Origin: Andrena cerasifolii
Taxonomy: Eukaryota; Arthropoda; Insecta; Hymenoptera; Andrenidae
DNA length: 64,000 nt
Assembly: GCF_050908995.1 (NCBI RefSeq)
Contig: NC_135123.1
Coordinates: 14,198,001 to 14,262,000, forward strand
Direction: 5' to 3'
Part shown: one piece after another, positions 58,528 through 61,800 of the stretch
How the letters are laid out: the number at the start of each line of letters is the position of its first letter
Position numbering within the stretch: the stretch's first letter is position 1
Made by a program: the position numbers and the translations under genes
Notes under the pieces: generated by a model
What the model was told of the DNA's origin: nothing
Seen by the model: only the letters and a program-made list of their open reading frames with translations
Databases searched by the model: none

Positions 58528-58849
58528 ATATATGGTAGGGCTGATACGCGCACCAAAAGAAGACTGTGTTGCTTTTTCATATTTTACGATTTCTTACGTA
58601 TTTTGTATCGAAGCATATTAAACGCTGAAATTATGCAAAGAATGTTGCGGTGTGATTCCTCCGTCCACCCTTTCCCCCGTGGCTAAGAGTAGCTCTGGAT
58701 TGGAATGGAATTGTAAATGTTTCATCGGAGTTACTCACGCGAGCCGTCGAAACCGGTGATAAAATTTGGGCATGGCGCGTACGCTGTTGCTCCTGCTGGT
58801 GTGCTGGGCCAACAGGACCATCCGTCAAAAGTTATCCGACAGTACGGCT
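2170..58849 (-). CDS. Class B GPCR, calcitonin/CGRP-receptor-like (DH31-receptor/hector group), partial
   Basis: This is a plasma-membrane receptor for a calcitonin-like neuropeptide, expected to signal through Gs/cAMP; the role is inferred from the family. Five exons read on the minus strand: 58739-58849, 9864-9970, 3675-3766, 2891-3017 and 2170-2396. All have AG/GT borders, and the phases fit at each junction (1/2, 0/0, 2/1, 0/0). The joined reading gives most of the hormone-receptor domain (cysteines in YC, SCW, PCP, HC and TTC contexts, plus NGTWFRHPES and WSNYTTC), then TM1, TM2 with SLRCARITLHMNLFASF, TM3 with NYAWMLCEGFYLHT, and TM4 with LMALGWPVPA. The first of the six ectodomain cysteines and the signal peptide must lie on upstream exons I could not find. 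TM5-7 and the tail lie left of the window. The intron between the two ectodomain exons is 48,768 bp and holds two other genes. I cannot separate the DH31 receptor from its paralogue hector by eye. Confidence 0.9.
2891..3017 (-). CDS. GPCR exon: transmembrane segment 2 and first extracellular loop
   Basis: This 127-bp exon lies between acceptor CTGAATACAG and donor GTACGC. The reading starts SLRCARITLHMNLFASF, the family-typical intracellular loop 1/TM2 sequence. It continues through an aromatic WLVWYRF stretch to LLLNNG. The one leading base completes Arg from the TM1 exon, and the exon ends in phase 0. The open frame continues past the donor, but that continuation is intronic. Confidence 0.9.
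3675..3766 (-). CDS. GPCR exon: transmembrane segment 1
   Basis: This 92-bp exon follows acceptor TTGGTTCCAG and is followed by GTGAGTGG. It encodes WQQGINGIYEAGYAIS and then a hydrophobic helix running into ILTYF. That is the usual class B entry into TM1 (GY.IS...L). It ends with CG, which the next exon's C completes to Arg. Confidence 0.92.
3767..6651. other. GPCR intron, no gene recognised
   Basis: This is part of the 6.1-kb intron between the ectodomain and TM1 exons. A GC-richer patch (5340-6090) carries overlapping open frames without motifs or splice support. I see nothing else to annotate. Confidence 0.5.
6652..7371. mobile_element. Foldback (long-palindrome) transposable element, TTAAGGGGTCA type
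   Basis: The ends are inverted copies: TAAGGGGTCACGCCTAGTTG at the left, with matching TGACCCCTTA at the right. The similarity continues inward for nearly the whole 720 bp, meeting near 7000 around the paired CGAAGGATTTTT / AAAAATCCTTCG. The right end carries TTAA. It has no ORF and is non-autonomous. TTAA targets point to Kolobok- or piggyBac-type transposases (inference). Confidence 0.75.
7470..7524. mobile_element. Right-end fragment of the CAAGGGAAGATCC MITE family
   Basis: It ends TTCGGGATCTTCCCTTG, preceded by a TTTCTTTAATTTTC stretch, as in the complete copies at 15054 and 30316. The left half is absent. Confidence 0.5.
8863..9597. mobile_element. Foldback-type element flanked by TTAA
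   Basis: The boundaries are TTAAGGGAGTATTCTA at the left and TAGAATACCCCCTTAA at the right, with an intact TTAA at both. The interior shares GAGAAAAACGCGTTTAAAG with the partial copy near 520. It is about 735 bp with no transposase frame. It lies in the GPCR intron just before the ectodomain exon. Confidence 0.72.
9864..9970 (-). CDS. GPCR exon: hormone-receptor domain, second half
   Basis: This 107-bp exon lies between acceptor TTTGTTTCAG and donor GTAAGT. It encodes 35 full codons with the HC, NGTWFRHPES and WSNYTTC motifs. It carries two ectodomain cysteines and two N-glycosylation sequons (NGT, NYT). It ends in phase 0 after the codons for KDLS. It is separated by 48.8 kb from the preceding exon and by 6.1 kb from the TM1 exon. 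Confidence 0.92.
9971..10825. other. Start of the 48.8-kb GPCR intron, no gene recognised
   Basis: Overlapping open frames occur on both strands at 10237-10756. None has motifs, repeats or splice sites that would support coding. Confidence 0.5.
11428..11640. repeat. Short palindrome inside the composite foldback
   Basis: The arms contain AATGTAGACGGCGGTAGAAA and its inverted copy, with GAAGCATGC-containing flanks also inverted. The loop is about 80 bp. It could be a nested MITE or the stem of the host element. Confidence 0.6.
11874..12291. mobile_element. Foldback element, CAAGGGG-GGACACC family, left end truncated
   Basis: Inverted arms at 11874-12000 and 12060-12172 share GGCGTCGGGGTGCC and TGGGTAAAAATCCCACA. 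The right arm continues to the family terminus (GTGTCCACCCCTTG) at about 12291, while the left terminus is missing. The complete relative is at 19784-20330. Confidence 0.7.
12783..13487. other. No gene recognised
   Basis: This is intronic sequence of higher GC with overlapping open frames on both strands. None has recognisable motifs. Confidence 0.45.
13488..14520. mobile_element. Foldback/TIR element with TAGGGGAAAGGTGGGATAG ends
   Basis: The left end TAGGGGAAAGGTGGGATAG is matched inverted by CTATCCCACCTTTCTCCTA at the right. The left interior holds a short (TTTG)n run at about 13568-13595. It also holds a 160-bp segment shared with the element at 10826-12782. A MITE half-copy lies inside at 14040-14243. 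There is no transposase. Confidence 0.68.
14040..14243 (+). mobile_element. Half-copy of the CAAGGGAAGATCC MITE
   Basis: It contains the family interior (TTCGCGAGTTATA, GGGCAGCAAACAAAAATTGC-like) and the right terminus CGGGATCTTTCCTTG. The left arm is missing. It is nested in the TAGGGGA element. Confidence 0.65.
15054..15478. mobile_element. Complete palindromic MITE, CAAGGGAAGATCCCGAA family
   Basis: The left end CAAGGGAAGATCCCGAA and right end ATCTTCCCTTG are inverted. Each arm carries an inverted copy of the TGTGAATATGTAGGGGAT block and of TTGTAATCAGGAG. A central spacer of about 60 bp contains TAATTAAAAGAAGCAACTTT. It is about 425 bp, with no ORF of consequence. Confidence 0.78.
15479..16967. 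other. No gene recognised
   Basis: This is intronic sequence. Short open frames such as the one at 16635-16859 show no family features. Confidence 0.45.
16968..17658. mobile_element. Foldback element, TTAAGG-CATGC type, left terminus eroded
   Basis: Long inverted arms share GGGTGGTCTTTGGAAATTTT, TCAAAAGCTATGACA and CGAAGGTTCTC, and meet near 17310 around paired CGAAGGATTTTT/AAAAATCCTTCG. The right end reads TGAGCATGACGCCTTAA. The left end lacks about 30 bp of the terminal repeat. A half-copy sits at 28165-28469. Confidence 0.72.
17659..19783. other. No gene recognised
   Basis: This is intronic sequence with GC-rich overlapping frames (17749-18790). None carries a motif or convincing splice signals. 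The stretch 19380-19680 resembles repeat sequence around 62440 (a shared CCTCTGATTTTTT). Confidence 0.4.
19784..20330. mobile_element. Complete foldback element, CAAGGGGAGGACACC family
   Basis: The left end CAAGGGGAGGACACCATGTG is matched by the inverted right end GCTGTCCTCCCCT. The arms share GATTTTGACGAGCC, ATGGATC, and the GGCACCCCGAC block beside a T/A-rich loop at about 20035-20110. Size is about 547 bp. Relatives lie at 11874-12291 and, as an end fragment, at 23728. Confidence 0.78.
20331..21739. other. No gene recognised
   Basis: This is intronic sequence. Overlapping frames at 20600-21340 lack motifs. Confidence 0.4.
21740..22850 (-). pseudogene. AT-rich relic of a hAT-like transposon
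   Basis: This is a sharply AT-rich island. The minus strand around 22590-22370 reads in broken frames. First comes a fragment like GEGALKFLFNNLEK, then LINEFLAAIKERI.KRR, then AMVMENLFKKIQKTRLSF. The order and spacing resemble the C-terminal part of hAT transposases. Stops and frameshifts interrupt it. The palindrome TTCTCGAGAA recurs near both edges (about 21760, 21788, 22771, 22825), like hAT subterminal repeats. No intact termini were identified. The assignment rests on remembered family patterns and could be wrong. Confidence 0.4.
22851..24789. other. No gene recognised; contains one mobile-element end
   Basis: CAAGGGAAGGACACCATGTG at 23728 is the terminus of the foldback family seen complete at 19784, here without its partner arm. 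The 167-aa open frame at 24111-24614 is GC-rich, overlaps frames on both strands and shows no motif. Confidence 0.45.
24790..25030 (+). mobile_element. Tc1-like element fragment
   Basis: It starts TACAGTGGAGGACAAAAGTG and is a diverged copy of the minus-strand fragment at 1735-1993 (shared AAGCTAGAAGGATTAGTTTTC and TGTAATGAAAATT). A (TTA)n tract follows at 25037-25070. Confidence 0.55.
25203..28099. mobile_element. Large foldback element (2.9 kb), TAGGGGAGGCCGGGGC ends
   Basis: The left end TAGGGGAGGCCGGGGCTAAA is matched inverted at the right (CCCCGGTCTCCCCTA). The arms are long inverted copies. For example, AACGGCATTCGTTTG at 25742 and its partner near 27607, and AAACGTAAACAGATGTCT at 27166 pairing with about 27075. 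The centre is near 27120. The left arm contains a 173-bp tandem array; the right arm has one copy of that unit. No transposase frame is visible. It is the largest mobile element in the window. Confidence 0.75.
25987..26690. repeat. 173-bp tandem repeat, about 4 copies
   Basis: The phrase AGATTTGCCCATGCATTAAT starts at 26081, 26254, 26427 and 26600, an exact 173-bp period. TGAAGCGATCGCGTTAAAG recurs with the same spacing. Copies differ by only a few bases. It lies inside the left arm of the 2.9-kb foldback; a single inverted unit sits at about 27225-27365. Confidence 0.92.
28165..28469 (+). mobile_element. Half foldback element (right arm only)
   Basis: It matches the right arm of 16968-17658, from TTCAAATACTAGA through GATGCACGGTACTAGATGCA to the terminus CATCACCCCTTAA. 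The left arm is missing. The terminal TTAA abuts a MITE interior. Confidence 0.75.
28470..28680 (+). mobile_element. Right half of the CAAGGGAAGATCC MITE, split by the foldback
   Basis: It starts TTAGATCTAGCACATAGTAAA, exactly where the MITE interior (TTTAATTAGATCT in other copies) has a TTAA. It runs to a diverged right end (TCAGGATGTTCCCCCG). The upstream half is not present next to it. Confidence 0.68.
28683..30315. other. No gene recognised
   Basis: This is intronic sequence. A 45-bp MITE end fragment (AGCATCCCGAACCCGGAAAT) lies at about 30038-30082. Other open frames lack motifs. Confidence 0.45.
30316..30733. mobile_element. Complete palindromic MITE, CAAGGGAAGATCCCGAA family
   Basis: It has the same organisation as the copy at 15054. 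The left end is slightly diverged (CGAGGGAACATCCCGAA); the right end is CGGGATCTTCCCTTG. The arms contain the inverted TGTGAATATGTAGGG and TTGTAATCAGGAGG blocks. About 418 bp. Confidence 0.76.
30734..33286. other. No gene recognised
   Basis: A GC-rich block at 31100-31730 is open in several frames on both strands, a result of composition rather than coding. No motifs or splice structure were seen. Confidence 0.45.
33287..33489. mobile_element. Short TIR element or solo remnant, TAGGGGAGACCGGGGC end
   Basis: The right end CTTTGCCCCGGTCTCCCCTA is the family terminus seen at 28099. The left begins TGGGGTAAAGTACC, a shorter and weaker inverted match. About 200 bp. Confidence 0.5.
33497..33697. 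repeat. Direct and inverted repeats of a roughly 40-bp unit
   Basis: The phrase TTTAAACCACCTTTTTCTTT occurs twice on the plus strand (about 33507 and 33579) and once inverted (about 33650). The flanking GAATAACAAATCTCTCCACC and ATACATCTC pieces also recur inverted, separated by TA-rich linkers. The sequence can form a long hairpin. Confidence 0.8.
33698..36429. other. No gene recognised
   Basis: This is intronic sequence. The pyrimidine-rich strand near 35140-35400 gives Leu/Pro/Ser-rich open frames that reflect composition. No motif is seen. Confidence 0.45.
36480..36990. repeat. Minisatellite with 77- and 93-bp units, capped by an inverted copy
   Basis: ACAAGTA recurs at 36531, 36608, 36701, 36778 and 36855, giving spacings of 77, 93, 77 and 77. 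The longer unit carries an insert of about 16 bp around GAACCATAC. Each unit contains TTTCTGAGGAAATTCTGAGG and TTTTTGACTAAA. The array ends with an inverted partial unit (CCTCAGAATTTCCTCAGAAA) at about 36954-36990. Confidence 0.9.
36991..38338. other. No gene recognised
   Basis: This is intronic sequence. Open frames at 37042-37824 overlap on both strands and have no motifs. Confidence 0.4.
38339..38677. mobile_element. Palindromic MITE, CAAGGGAAGATCC family, internally shortened
   Basis: The left end CAAAGGAAGGATCCCGAA and right end TTATGTTCCCTTG are inverted. The left arm lacks the TGTGAATATG block that the right arm retains. The interior TTTTAATTAGATCTTG contains the TTAA that served as an insertion target in the copy at 28470. 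Confidence 0.7.
38678..41784. other. Upstream of the esterase, no further gene recognised
   Basis: This contains the unseen esterase promoter and 5' UTR. An 80-codon minus-strand frame (40819-41061) reads unlike low-complexity noise but I recognise no family. The stretch 40150-41100 has repeat-like AT-rich composition with CAAGGGACGA motifs. Confidence 0.4.
41785..41925 (+). CDS. Esterase exon 1
   Basis: This exon holds 47 codons from ATG (context TTGCACATGG) to AAG before GTGAAT. It includes QGQLRG and the FRGVPYAKPPVGPLRF block. The reading frame is open upstream to about 41512, but that translation has no family resemblance. This ATG matches the usual N-terminus of alpha-esterases. Phase at the end is 0. 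Confidence 0.88.
41785..52525 (+). CDS. Carboxylesterase type B (alpha-esterase / esterase FE4-like), 8 exons, 533 aa
   Basis: This serine hydrolase of carboxylic esters belongs to the intracellular insect alpha-esterase type. That group is used for xenobiotic and lipid-ester breakdown; the role here is inferred from family. Exons are 41785-41925, 47140-47428, 47669-47854, 48179-48375, 50725-50878, 51135-51461, 52092-52236 and 52363-52525. Every intron is GT..AG and all phases agree, giving 1602 nt including TGA. Visible features are the N-terminal RGVPYAKPPVG, DDCLYLNVY (residues 82-90), the oxyanion hole HGGAF (107-111), the nucleophile Ser189 in GESAG, Glu317 in NANEASV, and His435 in GATHADD, so the triad is complete. 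The length is normal for the family. The start MASKNPTVSVKQG has no signal peptide and no C-terminal retention signal, so a cytosolic product is likely. Transcription is opposite to the GPCR whose intron contains it. Confidence 0.93.
42036..42444. mobile_element. Tc1/mariner-like MITE in esterase intron 1
   Basis: The left TACACAATGGTGGTAAAAAG and right (inverted) TACAGTGGTGGTTAAAAG ends form terminal repeats of about 28 bp with a few mismatches, beginning with TA. A 106-codon frame inside (42042-42362) shows no transposase motif. About 409 bp. Confidence 0.55.
43156..44256. repeat. Tandem array of about 275-bp units, four copies
   Basis: ACCACATTTGAAACAGAAAT starts at 43156, 43428, 43706 and 43980 (periods 272, 278, 274). 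Length differences come mainly from an embedded (TAA)n tract. Each unit ends TTTCCACTCTGCGGT. Copies are near-identical, so amplification looks recent. It lies within esterase intron 1. Confidence 0.93.
44257..45819. other. Esterase intron 1, no gene recognised
   Basis: A short 2-copy repeat (AATATAATGTTTGGGTAAAA) lies at about 45720-45765. CTGGGACACCCTGTATA at about 45640 resembles ends of small insect DNA elements. Nothing else is supported. Confidence 0.45.
45820..46878. mobile_element. Foldback element flanked by TTAA (1.06 kb)
   Basis: The left TTAAGGGGTCATTCTACTTT and right AAAGTAGAATGGACCCTTAA are inverted, with TTAA on both sides. The arms continue inward with AATAGCTT/AAGCTATT blocks and AAATAAATCTTTTTGG-type pairs. 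The GC-rich middle (CAGTGAGGAGAA and its inverse) is also palindromic. A segment at 46465-46505 is shared with the element at 13488. It has no transposase and sits in esterase intron 1, 260 bp before exon 2. Confidence 0.78.
47140..47428 (+). CDS. Esterase exon 2
   Basis: This 289-bp exon runs from acceptor CTTCTACCCAG to donor GTACGT and ends in phase 1. It encodes the PWAGVRDATDFG segment, the disulfide-region DDCLYLNVYTPS, VWIHGGAF with the oxyanion-hole glycines, and VTMNYRLGALG. Confidence 0.93.
47669..47854 (+). CDS. Esterase exon 3, catalytic serine
   Basis: This 186-bp exon (2 + 61 codons + 1) runs from acceptor CCCTTGCAG to donor GTACGA. It carries GNQGLKDQ, WIQENISNFGGDPSNVT, and IFGESAG with the nucleophilic serine. 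It ends in phase 1. Confidence 0.94.
48179..48375 (+). CDS. Esterase exon 4
   Basis: This 197-bp exon runs from acceptor TTTCTTTCCAG to donor GTAGAG. It starts GLFHKAISQSGVALNPW, the conserved post-nucleophile block. It continues with an amphipathic helix region (AARLGKDTNDPEAVVEFLR). It ends in phase 0. Confidence 0.93.
49689..49925 (+). repeat. Dispersed repeat, copy 1 (esterase intron 4)
   Basis: It contains GAAAATAGGAAAATGGTAAC, then CACGCTGGAGT and CAGTGAA. The inverted partner is at 51690-51960. Homology extends over about 240 bp. Class unknown. Confidence 0.75.
50725..50878 (+). CDS. Esterase exon 5, catalytic glutamate
   Basis: This 154-bp exon runs from acceptor TTTACAG to donor GTAGGG. 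It encodes PFLPKHPKAMLQAG and PYLLGYNANEASVLI. The glutamate of NANE sits where the charge-relay acid normally falls, although the usual following Gly is Ala here. It ends in phase 1. Confidence 0.9.
51135..51461 (+). CDS. Esterase exon 6
   Basis: This 327-bp exon (2 + 108 codons + 1) runs from acceptor GTGCCGGCAG to donor GTACGC. It is largely helical, with IYFGDKHFTRETLQQYADYM, FVQGIFDVVKAQ and YLYKFTYDAPD, which match the family's distal domain. It ends in phase 1. Confidence 0.93.
51690..51960 (-). repeat. Dispersed repeat, copy 2, inverted (esterase intron 6)
   Basis: Read on the minus strand it matches copy 1, including GAAAATAGGAAAATGGTAAC and CACGCTGGGGTGCAGTGAA, and GAGTGTTACAA versus AAGTGTTACAA. 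The two copies bracket esterase exons 5 and 6 in inverted orientation. Confidence 0.75.
52092..52236 (+). CDS. Esterase exon 7, catalytic histidine
   Basis: This 145-bp exon runs from acceptor TGCTTTGCAG to donor GTGCGT. It encodes GATHADDLMYLF, with the triad histidine in the usual G..H.DD setting. It then has QYLTQMWTDFAKTG, the conserved C-terminal helix. It ends in phase 2. Confidence 0.93.
52363..52525 (+). CDS. Esterase exon 8 and stop
   Basis: This 163-bp exon runs from acceptor TTTATTCAAG to TGA at 52523. It starts with the family-typical GNPTPKP and includes WEPVQKGDAYDYMNIG. The charged C-terminus ends KRMKNKL. No polyadenylation site was assigned with confidence downstream. Confidence 0.9.
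52526..54617. promoter_or_regulatory. Intergenic stretch and presumed 5' region of the 1204-aa gene
   Basis: It probably contains the esterase 3' UTR, then the promoter and 5' UTR of the solenoid gene. An (AG)n run lies at 53438-53458. The GC-rich part at 53260-54150 is open in several frames on both strands, consistent with a CpG-rich promoter region. A splice-acceptor-like TTTCGAACAG lies about 30 bp before the ATG. No core promoter element was assigned. Confidence 0.35.
54618..58232 (+). CDS. Uncharacterised 1204-aa alpha-solenoid-like protein, single exon
   Basis: I do not recognise this protein. The uninterrupted ORF is almost certainly real. It is 3.6 kb without a stop, codon third positions are strongly G/C unlike the AT-rich flanks, and its ATG sits in a good context (AAAGAAAAATGG). 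The composition is almost entirely amphipathic helices rich in Leu, Arg, Lys, Asp and Glu, for example around residues 15-34 and 76-95. It shows no signal peptide, transmembrane segment, obvious catalytic motif or low-complexity linker. This looks like a HEAT/ARM- or TPR-like superhelix, which would suggest a cytosolic scaffold or adaptor; that is inference. A pyrimidine-rich acceptor (TTTCGAACAG) about 30 bp before the ATG suggests an intron in the 5' UTR. The gene lies 2.1 kb downstream of the esterase and about 500 bp from a GPCR exon on the other strand. Confidence 0.9.
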   Translation: MDVQTPYLDAIHAVPGNTPGQKFKWLAKLIRERISECNSLEEVMESDKIPRLLAPLVQVQAATMLVKRDPKDQSNYRAIAEALKSQDTTIVKMALQVDSFFDGTSEITSCDYFVDHLFPYVSLRTRRRIIQKLAYRLAPKDPALAQQFFAMIAELYGLKQALPLLLSCKESYMYDTIVNRRIVLSRSLVKRIFRKNPDFVVRYLRLGKRSTDLESNPWCNSVYDAEDILVALIKKRCEAFVELYEMNKDRPPSVALSNKSAEAFLKKGWDHFQRQPRLYIKLIPLRIISATRMEAIFPKLFPNNPERFGTDQMLGYLKFYPQDKKLDLLLNTYRQLYGKSIMEDTRNVTVTLLTLLPAEERIRMARIKILEGKPSAIMDYLRTWRCYLPVDETVPQIKDEIAKTSVMEYRVGLLCQMVYCCRVNNDDAALLGVLTYFRDRHRNEQAMFLMRVFDCLLEVYDLAQASEAVWAVLMEIIVRAHVRDSLAASISTSVRILEAGIHFKIIHGEPIDQLIGFFVDLKTQRYSRPWNILEKYPEYERMCLEACLAVVSQRYDSEEGLLHVDKTEILYDLTSSIYHFNENHVSKSSRIERMSIKNYPWLLKEVEKILTATDTDLRNVYVIEEFRDTLRKHERDIYERLCADSTKHKTIVDDIETGKALSLLHEAPEEILANWQEYLKACQDKWSQGSTKRFVRATRWYNEIPVRFVQKCLQDLTKEKSGVSLEILALLVHGQTLVRIIEPLIPTDNTIDIQRKEAKVIYDMTYHVITSARLANPPIPLQLVGRLCEGDYLSLALSILTNICRTTSAMDVISFAKLITSQRVSVRKHGIRIMCLVASRKQLCDFLLVQWKAEKHYSIREVLLTKASDMFTAESDRHTWSLIKQMISTMETKDTSILPTLIRNVAVVPDEYVEDYMKLLLKTLDDFAKADVAQQTIESYISSLLRKITPAICNTVSEAFTKELLRRFLFHCNDDIARDTGNFAITAYLQSAKLNKHDVFEERMKTFAGIFAEKVKSGWDVPHPNTSVYYPINYAVHHFIDNLTKTVLLADVEPRLIDGMLKAFLAVLTPQMAARPYLLLVYANERMASKTPKKFGMKIGQRMPELVGIFSPFLVSFMVNTMKYLVSTNTFKDDDQESTRLGVMEGLMQVGSLEATLMAVQLLSGPMSNANKRRYESLLEQFRKYDHRAIKSALGDVINSLDMA
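58484..58524. repeat. (AT)n microsatellite
   Basis: About 20 TA dinucleotides run without interruption, 250 bp beyond the stop codon of the 1204-aa ORF, in its probable 3' UTR or just after it. A likely polyadenylation region (ATATTAAA) follows near 58615. Confidence 0.9.
58739..58849 (-). CDS. GPCR exon: hormone-receptor domain, first half
   Basis: This 111-bp exon has 2 nt completing a codon, then 36 codons, then 1 nt. It is preceded by a strong pyrimidine tract ending TTTCAG and followed by GTGAGT. It reads YCRITFDGWSCWP, then TPAG, then APCPNFITGFDGS. This is the C..T.DGW.CW..TPAG signature of calcitonin/CGRP receptors. The trailing C joins TG of the next exon to give Leu. The DGW aspartate and both tryptophans of the fold are present. 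Confidence 0.92.
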
Positions 58850-61800
58850 CTGAAACAGAAACAGAAGTCCGCGGTGAAACGCGTGTACCCAGAGGCAACC
58901 GAAAACTGTAACATTTTACTTCACTTTCGTTTGACAGTGACGCGCAATTCGGTTTTATTAAAAATATGCCCGGCTTCCGAGTCGCTTCTGAGTCGTCGAG
59001 CATTAAATAAGAATAGTGAAAATTCAAAAGTAATAGGTTAATAATTTTAATAAGGTTACCGCTGTGCAACTATTTCAACTATTTTCCACGAAGGCTCCCG
59101 TCGCATTGAATAGCCTCGATGAATAAAATATTTATGTATCTATGCCAATTCGTTTCTGAATAATGCGCATACAAAATTGAAGACACCCGAATTCTACCTC
59201 AGCCCTGGAATCGACTTTGGTAAAATACAAAGTCCAGGAGGGAGGAATTTGAACGAAGCATCTACAAATACTGAATTCTTCCTGAGAGGGAACAGTGATC
59301 TTTGTAGTTGCTATGCAGCTGAAGAGATTGGTCAGATATTTCTCGAATTAATATGACATCTTTTACAAATAAAAAAACTCTCACTTCAACTTAAACAAAA
59401 ATAGATCTTCTTCAACGCAGCATACGATTTTTGAAGAATTTCCAAAAATAAGGAAACGGCAGCTTCGCAAAGAATTTTTTTTTATTCATTGAAACAGTCC
59501 GGCCTTGAAGGTTTATAAAAATTGAAAAAATTAAAATACGATAAAACCCGTACGCTACATTAAAGAAAATCTATTTTTCGTTAAACTGAAATACGAATAA
59601 CAATGAAAGTAGACAGTGCTGCATAACTCCGCTATATTAAAACTTTAACTACCTAATAAATAATGTATGAAAATAAAACAAAGATAAAATGTTGACTAAC
59701 ATCTCGTTCGCTGAAAAATTACCTGAGGAAAGAAATTTGAAATTAACCCATTCTTTTACGCGGCCAAAGGTAGTGCGCCCCATTAGAAATCTGAATAGTT
59801 CCCGGCGCAACGCTCGAAACTGTATGTATACCAGAAGTCAAGATGCAACGAAGTCCCTCGCCACGTCTCGCCCGAAATGAATGTTGTTTTCACCGACGTC
59901 TCCATTAGGGTAACTTGCTCTTCCCTAATTCCGACCTTTTCATCAATTAGGTTGACACGTTCGTTTGCCTGGGACTTGTTGGCGCGCTGCTGAAAACTCT
60001 CAGGTAGAGGCGATACTTCAGGGCTTGCCTGACATGTGAACACGTGTCTCTGATTAATGTAAACGTCGCGTGCTCCACTTGTAACTTAAATTACACCGGG
60101 ATGCACTTGCCGAGCGCGGCACCGTCCTACGCGGCGGCGGACAGAAATTGCGAGCTGAAGGTTGTCGCAATTAACGTGACCGGAAAGCTGATGAGTTTCC
60201 GAGACGTGACGGAGATAGTCGCGTTCGAAATAAAAAAAGTACCGACGTCGGCCGAGCCTTCACATTCTGACGGCCGGCACCAGGAAATTTCGTTGAATTA
60301 CTGCCACCCCCCTGTCCACCCCTCGCGATTAAGTCCCTCATTAATCACGATCCATTCTTTCTGCGTCGCCGCGAGAAGCGTTTCGCGATGTTGCTGGAAT
60401 CGAGGAAGGAGGATTTTTAATCTTAATTTTAAGGAATCGCGGGGACCATCTGAACTGTTTTAAATTGTGTCGAATCGAAGGGAATGAAAAAGGTAGTTGC
60501 GCTGCTCTGGCACGTTTCAGTGGTCGTTACTAACTGAATTTTAATCGTCGGATTCGTCAAACGACGTCGGCTAACAAAGAAACGCCGTCATCGAGCTGGC
60601 AATATTTCTGTGGAACGAAAGGCGAAAGATTCCTGGAGGATTTCCGCGGCCAATGGAAATATTTCATCCGCGGCGCGATAAATCTCTCCCGAGCGACTTT
60701 GAATCCCGCCAACGTGCAACGGTGAACTTTGTAATTCGCGAGCAACTCCTCTTATTGCTCGTGTTTGTTTCTATTTTTTTGCCAGCCGACGCGATTTCCC
60801 TTGGAACGAATTAATTCGAGAGTAATTTCACGTCTAATCAAGTCCCGATTGCTGCGAGATTTATTTCCCAGGAGCGCTCGGAATAATACAAAAGTTGGGA
60901 TTTGTAATTGGAGAACGATGGCTCGAGCTATTCTCCTTCCATCCCCGTTCAACTTCGACGCACGCAGCTCAAGGAAGCAGGAAACGTGTAAACAGTCGTG
61001 GGTATACCTCTGGCATGACTCACGACGTTCACTTTCGCTCGCTTTCGCGGCTGAAGCCTCGAGGCAAGTTGTACAATGACGATGATTCGGGGAAAGGGGA
61101 ACACTTTCGTGTGCACTCCACTTTTTAACATATCTTCGGATTGAATAATGGCTACACCGAGCGGACGTGGTAAACAACGAAAACGATCGTATTATTTTCA
61201 CAACTGCATAACTGGACGCCTGCCTCACTGTTCAGAAATCGCCTCGAAACTTGACTTCAGAATTAAAAAAAAACGGGTTACGTTATGTTCAAGTGATCAC
61301 CTTGATATTTCTTTAATAGCCTGCAAAAATTGAAGCGAAAGTATTCAATGGATACCCTGACCACCGATTTAAGATCAGGGGTCGAATGAAATAATTAACT
61401 TTTATAAATAAAAGTTATTTATCAAACTATTTAAATCATTTCCTTTCAGTTTTCAGTTAACTTTGGACATTAACACTTTAACTCTGTTACAAGAGTTCAG
61501 TTTTAACAGTGATTTTATGATTGATTAATAAAAGTTCTGGAGGATCATCGTATAGTTTAAAATGTAAAATATAAAAGTTGGGAATATTTTTTTAATTAGT
61601 ATATATTGTTTAAGGAATTGGAAGCTGGATGTAGAATATAGAAATATTATAGTATAATAGAAAGCAGAGTTATTTCATAATTAATTGAAATTTTAACAGC
61701 TTCATTCGATCCCTGTTTAAAACGCATATTTCTACTATTTCTCTAGGTTAATGGGGAAGGCTTATTAGTCGTATATTAATATTATATTATTATATGGAGA

